A DNA stretch of 5,583 bases. It comes from Acidobacteriota bacterium (lineage in GTDB: Bacteria > Acidobacteriota > Blastocatellia > RBC074). Position 1 is the stretch's first letter, and the number at the start of each line of letters is the position of its first letter. The stretch is from positions 1 to 5,583 of the forward strand of contig JAGNMH010000417.1 in assembly GCA_017991275.1 (NCBI GenBank), read 5' to 3'. This document shows, piece after piece, positions 1 to 5,583 of this stretch. The notes under the pieces are model-generated. The model did no database searches and had not been told where the DNA came from. It was given only the letters and a program-made list of their open reading frames with translations. The translations under genes and the position numbers were made by a program.

Positions 1-1563
1 CATTACGCTGGTTCGGCGGGTTGTGTGCCGTCGCGTGCAACGATTTTTACAGGGCAGTATCCTTCGCTACACGGAGTGACTCAGACGACAGGCGCAGCCA
101 AAAACTCAACCGACCCGGATGTGTTTTGGCTGGATTCCGCAACCGTGCCAACAATGGGAGATTATTTCCGCGCCGGAGGTTATCGAACTTATTATCGCGG
201 CAAATGGCACGTTTCAGACGCCGACATTTTGATGCCGGGCACGCATCAGCCATTGCATAGTTACGACGACGACGGAAATCCGATTAAACCGGTAATTGAC
301 CTTTACAAACAAGCCGACCGGCTGGATGAGTTCGGCTTTTCTGGCTGGATTGGCCCTGAACCCCACGGCAGCGCCAAAGCCAACACCGGCACAAACCGCG
401 ATCCCGGCTTTGCCAAAGAAACCATTGAACTGATTGAAGAACTGGAAACAGAAAAGAAAAAATCGGCTGGCGAACAGGCTCCGTGGTTGATCGTCAATTC
501 GTTCGTCAACCCGCACGACATTGTGCTGTTTGGGCTGGCCTGGAAAAACTTCGGCTATCCGTTCAAGGAAGGTTTCGTACCGGAAATCGGCAAACCGGAA
601 ACTCAAAATGAATCGCTGGATACCAAGCCCGGTTGCCAACAAAGTTACGTCGAAGTTTATCCGAAGATGCTGATGCCCCAACCGACGCTGGAAATTTATC
701 GGCAGTTTTATTACTCGCTGCAACACGAATCAGACCAGCACATCTGGAACGTCTTCAAGCGGTTGATGAAAACCAGCTTTTTTGAAAACACCATCATCGT
801 CTTCACTTCAGACCACGGGGACCTGCTCGGCGCGCACGGCGGCATGCATCAGAAATGGCACAGCGCTTACGAAGAAATGACTCACGTGCCGTTCATCGTT
901 TCGCACCCGACAATGTTTAAGGAATCGAAACAGGCCAATATGCTGACCAGTCACGTTGACTTGATACCGACGCTGCTGGGTCTGGCGGGAATTGACCAGA
1001 AAGCCGCGCTAAAGAAATTGCGGAAAACCCATTCTCAAGCTCGCCCTCTGATTGGCCGCGACCTTTCCGGCGTCATCACCGGCAAGGTTAATCCGGATGT
1101 TTCAACTTCGCCGATTTACTTCATGACCGACGACGAAGTCAGCTCCGGTTTGCACCAGACCAATCAGGTCACAGGCAAACCGTATGCTTCCGTCGTCCAA
1201 CCAAACCACGTTGAAACCGTCATCGCTGATTTGCGAACCAGCAAGAACGACGAACCCCAAATCTGGAAGTACTCGCGCTACTTCGACAATCCGCAGTTCT
1301 GGACGAAACCGTTTCAGTACGACGTAAACGTCACAGACGGCAAACCGGTCAAAACCACCAAACCGCAAAAACCCGAATTCGAGATGTACAACGTCAGCAC
1401 CGACAAGTTGGAGCAGGTCAACCTGATGCATTCATCGAATAAGACGCGCGATTTGAAACCGGTGCGGGAAAAACTTGGAGCATTGTTGACAGAACAGCGC
1501 GACCAGAAACGAATTTACCCCGCGCCTTACGATGAATACTCCAAGATCATCGAAAACGAATAA
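1..1563 (+). CDS. Type I sulfatase (formylglycine-dependent), 5' end missing
   Basis: The frame is open from base 1, so the gene begins upstream and the GTG at 25 is not its start; 520 codons are visible. Numbering from base 1, residues 8-12 read C-V-P-S-R, the sulfatase motif whose Cys is converted to formylglycine by a maturation enzyme (FGE or anSME). Residues 58-70 hold the second signature, GYRTYYRGKWH, with the expected Lys68 and His70. His172 (NPHD), Asp271-His272 (SDHGD) and Lys285 (QKWH) fit the usual metal and sulfate ligands. Residues 461-473 (EMYNVSTDKLEQV, followed by NLM) match the usual C-terminal 'YDLxxDPxExxNL' strand of the family. The upstream Asp-Asp metal site lies outside the window. 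The enzyme should hydrolyse a sulfate ester, probably in the periplasm or outside the cell; neither the substrate nor the signal peptide can be seen. A related phosphonate monoester hydrolase activity is less likely but not excluded. It stops 3 nt before the next gene. Confidence 0.93.
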   Translation, partial: HYAGSAGCVPSRATIFTGQYPSLHGVTQTTGAAKNSTDPDVFWLDSATVPTMGDYFRAGGYRTYYRGKWHVSDADILMPGTHQPLHSYDDDGNPIKPVIDLYKQADRLDEFGFSGWIGPEPHGSAKANTGTNRDPGFAKETIELIEELETEKKKSAGEQAPWLIVNSFVNPHDIVLFGLAWKNFGYPFKEGFVPEIGKPETQNESLDTKPGCQQSYVEVYPKMLMPQPTLEIYRQFYYSLQHESDQHIWNVFKRLMKTSFFENTIIVFTSDHGDLLGAHGGMHQKWHSAYEEMTHVPFIVSHPTMFKESKQANMLTSHVDLIPTLLGLAGIDQKAALKKLRKTHSQARPLIGRDLSGVITGKVNPDVSTSPIYFMTDDEVSSGLHQTNQVTGKPYASVVQPNHVETVIADLRTSKNDEPQIWKYSRYFDNPQFWTKPFQYDVNVTDGKPVKTTKPQKPEFEMYNVSTDKLEQVNLMHSSNKTRDLKPVREKLGALLTEQRDQKRIYPAPYDEYSKIIENE

Positions 1564-1566
1564 CCG

Positions 1567-3651
1567 ATGAAAAACCACCTTTCATCAAAGCAGGCGTTCA
1601 GAGTACCGCCTTTAATCTCAAAGCAGGCGTTCAGAGTACCGCCTTTAGGCGGAAGCGGCTCGTTTACGAGCCGCTCTGTGCGGCTAAAGCCGCCGCTGCC
1701 GCCTAAAGGCGGTACTCTGAACGCTCGTACTCTGAACGCTCGTACTCTGAACACTCGCCTGTTGATGTTTGTTTTTTTAGCCTGTGGATTCTTTCCGTTT
1801 TATGTTGCCAGCGGCCAGACGCCGCCAGTCAAACAACGCATCGTCCACGAAGGCATTGCCATTGAACTTTCAATCCAGCCGCTTTCATCAAACCAATTGC
1901 GCGAAGGCGAAGATGTCATTGTTCGCTTCACCATACGCGACACAGCGACCAATTCTCCCGTTCGCACCTTGCAACCCGCCGCCTGGGTAAATTTAAGAAC
2001 TGACGCAACAACTGAAAGTCGAATGACTCCGGCAAAAGCTTGCCGAGATCGGGTGCAGGAATTTCTGAGCGGCAGCGTGTTCGCTCAGGCCGACATTGAT
2101 CTGAATTCCTTTTACGTGTTGGCGATGAACGACGACGCAAGCATTTCGGTGGTTGATCCGCGATTCGGTTTCGGCGGATCGAAATTGTTGGCAATGATTC
2201 CACTGAAAAGCGTGGCTGCGGATTGGATATTGTCGGCGGATGAAAGCCGTTTGTTCGTTTCAATGCCGGAAGCAAATCAGGTCGCCGTAATTGACACAAA
2301 TTCGTGGCGAGTTCTGGCCAACGTTGATACCGGACGCAATCCCGCCAAATTGGCGCTGCAAGCCGATCAAAGGTACCTGTGGGCGACAACTGCTGAAGGC
2401 ATCACGGCAATTGCCACTGACAAACTCACAGCCGCCGCTCGAATTCCAGTCGCGCGCGCCAACGAAGTCGCAATCAGCGACGACAGCCGATGGCTTACCA
2501 TCAGCAGCCTGGACGGAATCATTTCGATCATTGATATTCGCACCTTGCAAAAAGTCGCCGAAGTAAAAACCGGCGAACAACCGGCTTCGCTGGCGTTTTC
2601 GGGTTTGAGCAAAATGTTTTACGCAGCCAGTGCAAACGGACAAATTTCAGTAATTGACGCCAGCCGCCAATTGATCGTCGCTCGTATCGCAGCCGAAGCC
2701 GGTCTGTCTCAAATCCGTTTCGCTCCCGGTGGCCGCGTAGGCTTTGCCGTCAATCCGAAAAAGAACGTAGTTTACATTTTCGACGCCGCCGACAACCGTT
2801 TGAAGCAAACAGCCGACGTGGAAAAATCTCCCGATCAAATCACCTTCACCGATTCTCAGGCGTATGTTCGCCATCGCGACAGCGAAACTGTGTTGATGAT
2901 TCCGCTGAAATCTGCCGGAGTCGCGGGACAGACTGTTCCCGTGATTGATTTTCCAGGAGGCCAAAAACCGTTTGGCCAGGTTTCGCGCCCGGCGTTGGCC
3001 GATGGGATTGTGCCCGCTCCGGGCAGCGGAGCAGCTTTGGTGGCGAACCCAGCCGACAAGTCCATCTACTTTTATAAAGAAGGCATGGCTGCGCCGATGG
3101 GAAATTTCAGCAACTACGGCCGAGAACCGCGTGCCGTGCTGGTAGTTGATCGCAGTTTGCGCGAGCGACATCCGGGCGTTTACGAAACTACAACAAGACT
3201 GGCGCGAGCCGGAGTTCACGACGTTTCGCTGTTTCTGGATTCGCCGCGACTGGTTCATTGTTTTGAAATTGCCGTTGAATCTAACCCGGAACTTGCTGCC
3301 AAACGAGCCAGCAAACCGATCATCGTCACTCCGCTCATTCAATATCGAAACCTGAAAGTTGGCGAAACCGCGAGACTGCAATTCCGGCTGACCGATCCAA
3401 ACACCAAACAACCGAAAACCGAATTGAAGGATGTTGGCTCGATGGTAATGCTGGCTCCGGGCGTCTGGCACAAACGGCAAGCCGCCCGCGCCATCGGCGA
3501 CGGAGTTTACGAAGTCGAATTCGCTCCGCCGCAACCGGGAGTTTATTACGTTTACCTGGAATCGCAGTCGGCGGGCTTGTCGGTCAATAATTCGCAGTAT
3601 CTGGTTTTGCAGGCTCAGACCAAAGAAGAGAGGAAAGAAAACAATGAATAA
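1567..3651 (+). CDS. Secreted YncE/cytochrome-d1-like beta-propeller protein with flanking Ig-like domains and an in-frame repeat in its signal peptide
   Basis: As written, 694 residues. Residues 9-65 are encoded by a palindromic repeat. The hydrophobic segment of the signal peptide follows at about 65-80, with possible cleavage near 82-84 (VASG-Q). Residues about 85-155 look like an Ig-like beta-sandwich (conserved Trp140) resembling FixH/YtkA-type domains. From about 179 to 540 recurrent strands ending in 'VxVID'-like motifs (SISVVDP, QVAVIDT, IISIIDI, QISVIDA, VVYIFDA) indicate a seven- or eight-bladed propeller of the YVTN/YncE or cytochrome-d1 type. No CxxCH is present, so covalent haem c is not expected. 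A His564-Cys565 pair and Cys159 could be metal or disulfide residues, which is speculation. Residues 583-686 form a second Ig-like domain. The start at 1567 lies 3 nt after the sulfatase stop, fitting translational coupling, and has no clear Shine-Dalgarno. ATG 1765 is the alternative start. The gene overlaps the SCO gene by 8 nt. Exact function unknown; the neighbours suggest periplasmic redox or copper work. Confidence 0.8.
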   Translation: MKNHLSSKQAFRVPPLISKQAFRVPPLGGSGSFTSRSVRLKPPLPPKGGTLNARTLNARTLNTRLLMFVFLACGFFPFYVASGQTPPVKQRIVHEGIAIELSIQPLSSNQLREGEDVIVRFTIRDTATNSPVRTLQPAAWVNLRTDATTESRMTPAKACRDRVQEFLSGSVFAQADIDLNSFYVLAMNDDASISVVDPRFGFGGSKLLAMIPLKSVAADWILSADESRLFVSMPEANQVAVIDTNSWRVLANVDTGRNPAKLALQADQRYLWATTAEGITAIATDKLTAAARIPVARANEVAISDDSRWLTISSLDGIISIIDIRTLQKVAEVKTGEQPASLAFSGLSKMFYAASANGQISVIDASRQLIVARIAAEAGLSQIRFAPGGRVGFAVNPKKNVVYIFDAADNRLKQTADVEKSPDQITFTDSQAYVRHRDSETVLMIPLKSAGVAGQTVPVIDFPGGQKPFGQVSRPALADGIVPAPGSGAALVANPADKSIYFYKEGMAAPMGNFSNYGREPRAVLVVDRSLRERHPGVYETTTRLARAGVHDVSLFLDSPRLVHCFEIAVESNPELAAKRASKPIIVTPLIQYRNLKVGETARLQFRLTDPNTKQPKTELKDVGSMVMLAPGVWHKRQAARAIGDGVYEVEFAPPQPGVYYVYLESQSAGLSVNNSQYLVLQAQTKEERKENNE
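1585..1647 (+). repeat. Left-end direct repeat, 30-nt unit at 33-nt spacing
   Basis: Bases 1585-1614 and 1618-1647 are identical over 30 nt, starting TCAAAGCAGGCGTTCAGAG. The period is 33 nt (11 codons), so the peptide SKQAFRVPPL appears twice in a row. The second copy is the outer part of the left arm of the palindrome. A weaker partial copy (ACCACCTTTCATCAAAG) may begin at 1574. Confidence 0.93.
1627..1724. repeat. Long inverted repeat with two inner hairpins (three-way-junction fold)
   Basis: Bases 1627-1650 are perfectly complementary to 1701-1724 (24 bp), and 1651-1652 with 1699-1700 extend this to 26 bp. Past one mismatch (1653/1698) pairing could continue to 1659/1692. Inside the long stem are two competing hairpins: 1654-1662 with 1667-1675 (9 bp, loop TTTA) and 1680-1685 with 1688-1693 (6 bp, loop AA). 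Folded together they give a Y- or cloverleaf-shaped structure in single-stranded DNA or RNA. In the mRNA the stem would sit 60 nt inside the propeller reading frame, where it could slow ribosomes. Confidence 0.88.
1712..1756 (+). repeat. Right-end tandem repeat, three 15-nt units
   Basis: The unit GTACTCTGAACGCTC occurs at 1712-1726 and 1727-1741, with a one-base variant (GTACTCTGAACACTC) at 1742-1756. The units encode TLNAR, TLNAR and TLNTR. The first unit overlaps the right arm of the palindrome; the other two are extra copies. The period is a multiple of three, as at the left end. Confidence 0.93.
3628..3634 (+). promoter_or_regulatory. Shine-Dalgarno of the SCO gene
   Basis: GAGAGGA lies 9 nt before the ATG at 3644, inside the last codons of the propeller gene. 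It is the clearest ribosome binding site in the window and supports the 3644 start and the 8-nt overlap. Confidence 0.75.
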
Positions 3652-4738
3652 AATTTGGCGGAAAGAAATTGGAATTGTTTTGATGTTCGGCGTAATTCTC
3701 ATACTGAACCAGCCAATCGCTGCTCAATCCAGTACCAAACCTGCGGCAGCCAGCCGCCTGACTGTTCCTGATGTTGGCTTGCTCAATCAGAACGGCGATC
3801 AGCTTCGCTTTCGGGAATTGCTGCAAAACAAAACCGTCGCCGTCAATTTCGTTTTCACTACCTGCACGACTGTCTGCCCGCCGATGGGTGCGAACTTCGG
3901 CCAGCTTCGCCGATTGCTGGGCGAACGCGCGGGCAAAGACGTGTTGCTGATTTCGATCAGCGTTGATCCAGTGACCGATACTCCGCAGCGACTGAAAACC
4001 TGGAGCGAAAAGTTCAACGCAGGCGAAGGCTGGACCCTGCTGACCGGGGCGAAACCTGACGTTGACGCCTTGCTGAAAGCCTTCGGAGTGTTCACCGCCG
4101 ACAAATGGGATCATTCGCCAACGGCGTTGATCGGCAATGAATCCGCCGGCGAATGGCGACGCGTGAACGGCCTGGCCGCTCCGGCAAAACTGGTGGAAGT
4201 CATCAACGAAGTTTCTGCTGCAAAGACAAAGCAGGCTGGCGATCAACTTTCGGCGGCGCATAAATACTTCACCGACGTTGAGTTGACGAATCAGGACGGC
4301 AAAACGATGCGGCTCTATTCCGACGTGCTGAAAGGCCGCACGGTCGTCATCAATTCATTTTTCACCAGTTGCCGCGAAAGCTGCCCAATGATGGCTGCGA
4401 CCTTCGCCAAGCTACAGGACAGATTGGGCGAACGATTGGGTAAAGACGTTTTTCTGATTTCCATCTCGGTTGATCCGGTGAACGACACACCCGCCAAACT
4501 GAAAGAATTCGCCACTTCTTTCAAAGCCATGCCCGGATGGTTGCTGCTGACCGGGTCAAAGGAAAACGTCGAAACGGCACTGAAAAAACTGGGGATGCCC
4601 GCTGAAAATCGTGATACGCATTCCAACCTGTTCATCATCGGCAACGATTCGACCGGATTGTGGAAAAAAGCTTTCGGGCTGGCTTCGCCCGCTGAGATCA
4701 TCAAAATCGTCGAAAGCGTGCTGAATGATCGCGGCTGA
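3644..4738 (+). CDS. Tandem double-domain SCO (SCO1/SenC/PrrC) protein
   Basis: 364 residues, about twice the usual length for this family. Residues 9-21 form a hydrophobic segment that is either a membrane anchor or a signal peptide cleaved near Ala27. Two complete thioredoxin-like SCO domains follow. Domain A (about 38-200) has Cys74 and Cys78 (FTTCTTVCPP) and His157 (DHSPT). Domain B (about 210-364) has Cys243 and Cys247 (FTSCRESCPMM) and His326 (THSNL). Each therefore keeps the CxxxC plus distal His that binds copper in SCO1. Both also share the strand KDV-L/F-LISISVDPV-T/N-DTP, evidence of internal duplication. Family members insert copper into the CuA site of cytochrome oxidase or act as periplasmic thiol-disulfide/copper proteins. 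No oxidase subunit is visible here, so the client may be another copper or haem protein in this operon. The ATG overlaps the propeller gene end by 8 nt and has a strong ribosome site. Confidence 0.93.
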   Translation: MNKIWRKEIGIVLMFGVILILNQPIAAQSSTKPAAASRLTVPDVGLLNQNGDQLRFRELLQNKTVAVNFVFTTCTTVCPPMGANFGQLRRLLGERAGKDVLLISISVDPVTDTPQRLKTWSEKFNAGEGWTLLTGAKPDVDALLKAFGVFTADKWDHSPTALIGNESAGEWRRVNGLAAPAKLVEVINEVSAAKTKQAGDQLSAAHKYFTDVELTNQDGKTMRLYSDVLKGRTVVINSFFTSCRESCPMMAATFAKLQDRLGERLGKDVFLISISVDPVNDTPAKLKEFATSFKAMPGWLLLTGSKENVETALKKLGMPAENRDTHSNLFIIGNDSTGLWKKAFGLASPAEIIKIVESVLNDRG

Positions 4739-4742
4739 AAAA

Positions 4743-4769
4743 GTAGCGCGAACTGCCAGTTCACGCTAC
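4743..4769. repeat. Intergenic palindrome (hairpin) between the SCO and cytochrome genes
   Basis: GTAGCG (4743-4748) pairs with CGCTAC (4764-4769), and after a C/A mismatch GAACT (4750-4754) pairs with AGTTC (4758-4762) around the loop GCC. No T-run follows, so it is not a classic intrinsic terminator. A fragment of the arm (CAGTTCGCC) recurs at about 4786-4794. It may be a dispersed palindromic repeat or an RNA processing or attenuation structure. Confidence 0.7.
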
Positions 4770-4799
4770 ACCACTTGAAAACCGACAGTTCGCCCAACA

Positions 4800-5583
4800 A
4801 TGAGCCACCGTTACCGAAAAATCTTTTTCTTGATTGCCTGTACTTTGCTGCTGTTTGTTTCAGGCAAAGTCCTCTCTTCCACAAATGAATTGACTCCGCA
4901 GGAAAAACGCGGCCAGCAGATTTACCTGAAAGGAACCAGCGCGTCGGGCCAGGAAATCGTAGCTGTGCTTAACGGCAGCACAACCGTTCCAGCCTCGGCT
5001 ATGCCATGCGCAAATTGCCACGGAGTTGACGGGCTTGGCCGTCCGGAAGGCGGTGTGATGCCGTCAAACATCACTTGGGAAGCTCTGACCAAACCTTACA
5101 GCGTTGAAACCAACGGACGCCAACACGAGGCCTACACCGAACGCACTCTGAAACGCGCCATCACCATAGGAATTGACCCGGCGGGCAATTCCCTCGAAGC
5201 AACTATGCCGCGTTATCGGTTGTCGCTGGCAGACATAGATGATTTACTCGCGTATTTGAAAAGTCTGGGGCGAAATGCTGAACCTGGCGTTGGTCCTTCC
5301 ACGCTTCGCATTGGGGTCATCTTGCCACCAAAGCGTTTGGCTGAATCGAATTCCGCGGTTCAAGGATTGCTGACTTCTTACTTCGACCGGATAAATAGAA
5401 ATGGAGGCGTATTTGCGCGGCAGATTGAACCGCGTTTTATCTCTTCGCACGACTCGCCAGCGGCAACAGCTAAATCGGTCAGAGAATTCCTGGATCGTGA
5501 ACAGCCTTTTGCGCTTTGTGCCAGTTTCCTTTCCGGCGCTGACGAAGCTTTGTCGGTAATGACGGCTGAAAAAGAAATCCCTT
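4800..5583 (+). CDS. c-type cytochrome fused to a type 1 periplasmic binding domain, 3' end missing
   Basis: The frame is open from ATG 4800 to the right edge (261 codons). An in-frame TGA at 4776 and the absence of another start between them fix the start, although no clear Shine-Dalgarno precedes it. Residues 1-27 form a signal peptide (RYRK, then a hydrophobic run). L-I-A-C at 11-14 resembles a lipobox, but the hydrophobic stretch continues past it, so lipidation is uncertain. Residues about 33-157 form a cytochrome c domain: haem motif Cys70-Ala-Asn-Cys73-His74, and Met136 (ATMPRY) as the likely sixth ligand before a typical C-terminal helix (ADIDDLLAYLKSLG). From residue 169 (LRIGVILPP...) the chain resembles ABC-type substrate-binding proteins of the branched-chain amino acid class (Peripla_BP_6), including YFDRINRNGG. 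The binding domain is cut after about 90 residues. The product is periplasmic or membrane-attached and likely carries electrons, perhaps gated by a ligand; that coupling is inference. Confidence 0.85.
   Translation, partial: MSHRYRKIFFLIACTLLLFVSGKVLSSTNELTPQEKRGQQIYLKGTSASGQEIVAVLNGSTTVPASAMPCANCHGVDGLGRPEGGVMPSNITWEALTKPYSVETNGRQHEAYTERTLKRAITIGIDPAGNSLEATMPRYRLSLADIDDLLAYLKSLGRNAEPGVGPSTLRIGVILPPKRLAESNSAVQGLLTSYFDRINRNGGVFARQIEPRFISSHDSPAATAKSVREFLDREQPFALCASFLSGADEALSVMTAEKEIP

Larger units (their letters stand above)
1591..1761. repeat. Palindromic repeat element inserted in frame (REP/RPE-like)
   Basis: A 171-nt stretch bounded by CAGGCG (1591-1596) and its reverse complement CGCCTG (1756-1761). 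Its core is a large inverted repeat, and both ends carry extra direct copies of the outer arm. It starts exactly at codon 9 of the propeller gene, is 57 codons long and contains no stop in that frame. Because it is palindromic, the minus strand encodes a similar peptide (AFRVPPLGGSG ... PPLPPKGGTLNA). No transposase is present, so any movement would need help in trans. The boundaries are inferred from symmetry and from the reading frame. The left edge could lie nearer 1574, where a degenerate further copy of the outer arm seems to begin. Confidence 0.75.

Noticed and set aside
25..27. GTG as the start of the sulfatase
   Set aside because: The frame is open to base 1, and the essential formylglycine Cys (22-24) lies upstream of it.
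1527..1754. Minus-strand open frame through the repeat element
   Set aside because: It only re-reads the palindrome and the sulfatase end. Its peptide matches the + strand one because of the inverted symmetry.
1585..1756. CRISPR array
   Set aside because: There are no regular spacers. The repeats are directly adjacent copies of a palindrome arm and are translated in frame.
1774..1788. Lipoprotein signal (FLAC) in the propeller protein
   Set aside because: The residue at -3 is Phe, and the hydrophobic stretch runs well past the Cys, which does not fit a lipobox.
2647..3702. Long minus-strand open frame of 351 codons opposite the propeller gene
   Set aside because: Its translation shows no recognisable domain, and the + strand reading has clear propeller and Ig-like motifs. 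It is a shadow of codon bias.
4743..4769. Rho-independent terminator after the SCO gene
   Set aside because: No T-tract follows on either strand. The stem is plausible but the terminator call is not.

Overview
The window holds four protein genes, all on the + strand and tightly packed: the 3' part of a sulfatase, a secreted beta-propeller protein, a double-domain SCO (SCO1/SenC) protein, and the 5' part of a c-type cytochrome fused to a periplasmic-binding-protein domain. Three of the four show an export signal or membrane anchor. The sulfatase N-terminus lies outside the window. The mid-GC, Gram-negative-type periplasmic gene content and the GC-rich palindromic repeats suggest an environmental bacterium of the Acidobacteriota type (possibly Blastocatellia), with Planctomycetota or Verrucomicrobiota as alternatives. 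This placement is an impression, not a demonstration.

Layout: (1) 1-1563, type I sulfatase with the formylglycine motif C-V-P-S-R at the very left edge. (2) 1567-3651, propeller gene starting 3 nt after the sulfatase stop. Its first 65 codons contain a palindromic repeat element (about 1591-1761) flanked by short direct repeats. (3) 3644-4738, two complete SCO domains in one chain, overlapping the propeller gene by 8 nt behind a good Shine-Dalgarno sequence. (4) 4739-4799, a short gap with a perfect-looking hairpin. (5) 4800-5583, cytochrome c domain (CANCH) followed by the start of a type 1 periplasmic binding domain, running off the right edge.

Genes 2-4 look like one periplasmic redox or copper-handling module: SCO proteins deliver copper or act as thiol oxidoreductases, cytochrome c carries electrons, and the propeller resembles YncE/cytochrome-d1-like proteins. 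The binding domain fused to the cytochrome could recognise a small ligand. The substrate of the module cannot be read from the window. The link of the sulfatase to the others rests only on spacing and direction.

The most unusual observation is that the palindromic element lies in frame inside the signal peptide of the propeller protein. Removing exactly 171 nt (57 codons) bounded by an inverted CAGGCG/CGCCTG pair would restore a textbook signal peptide. This resembles, in principle, the in-frame palindromic elements known from Rickettsia genes.
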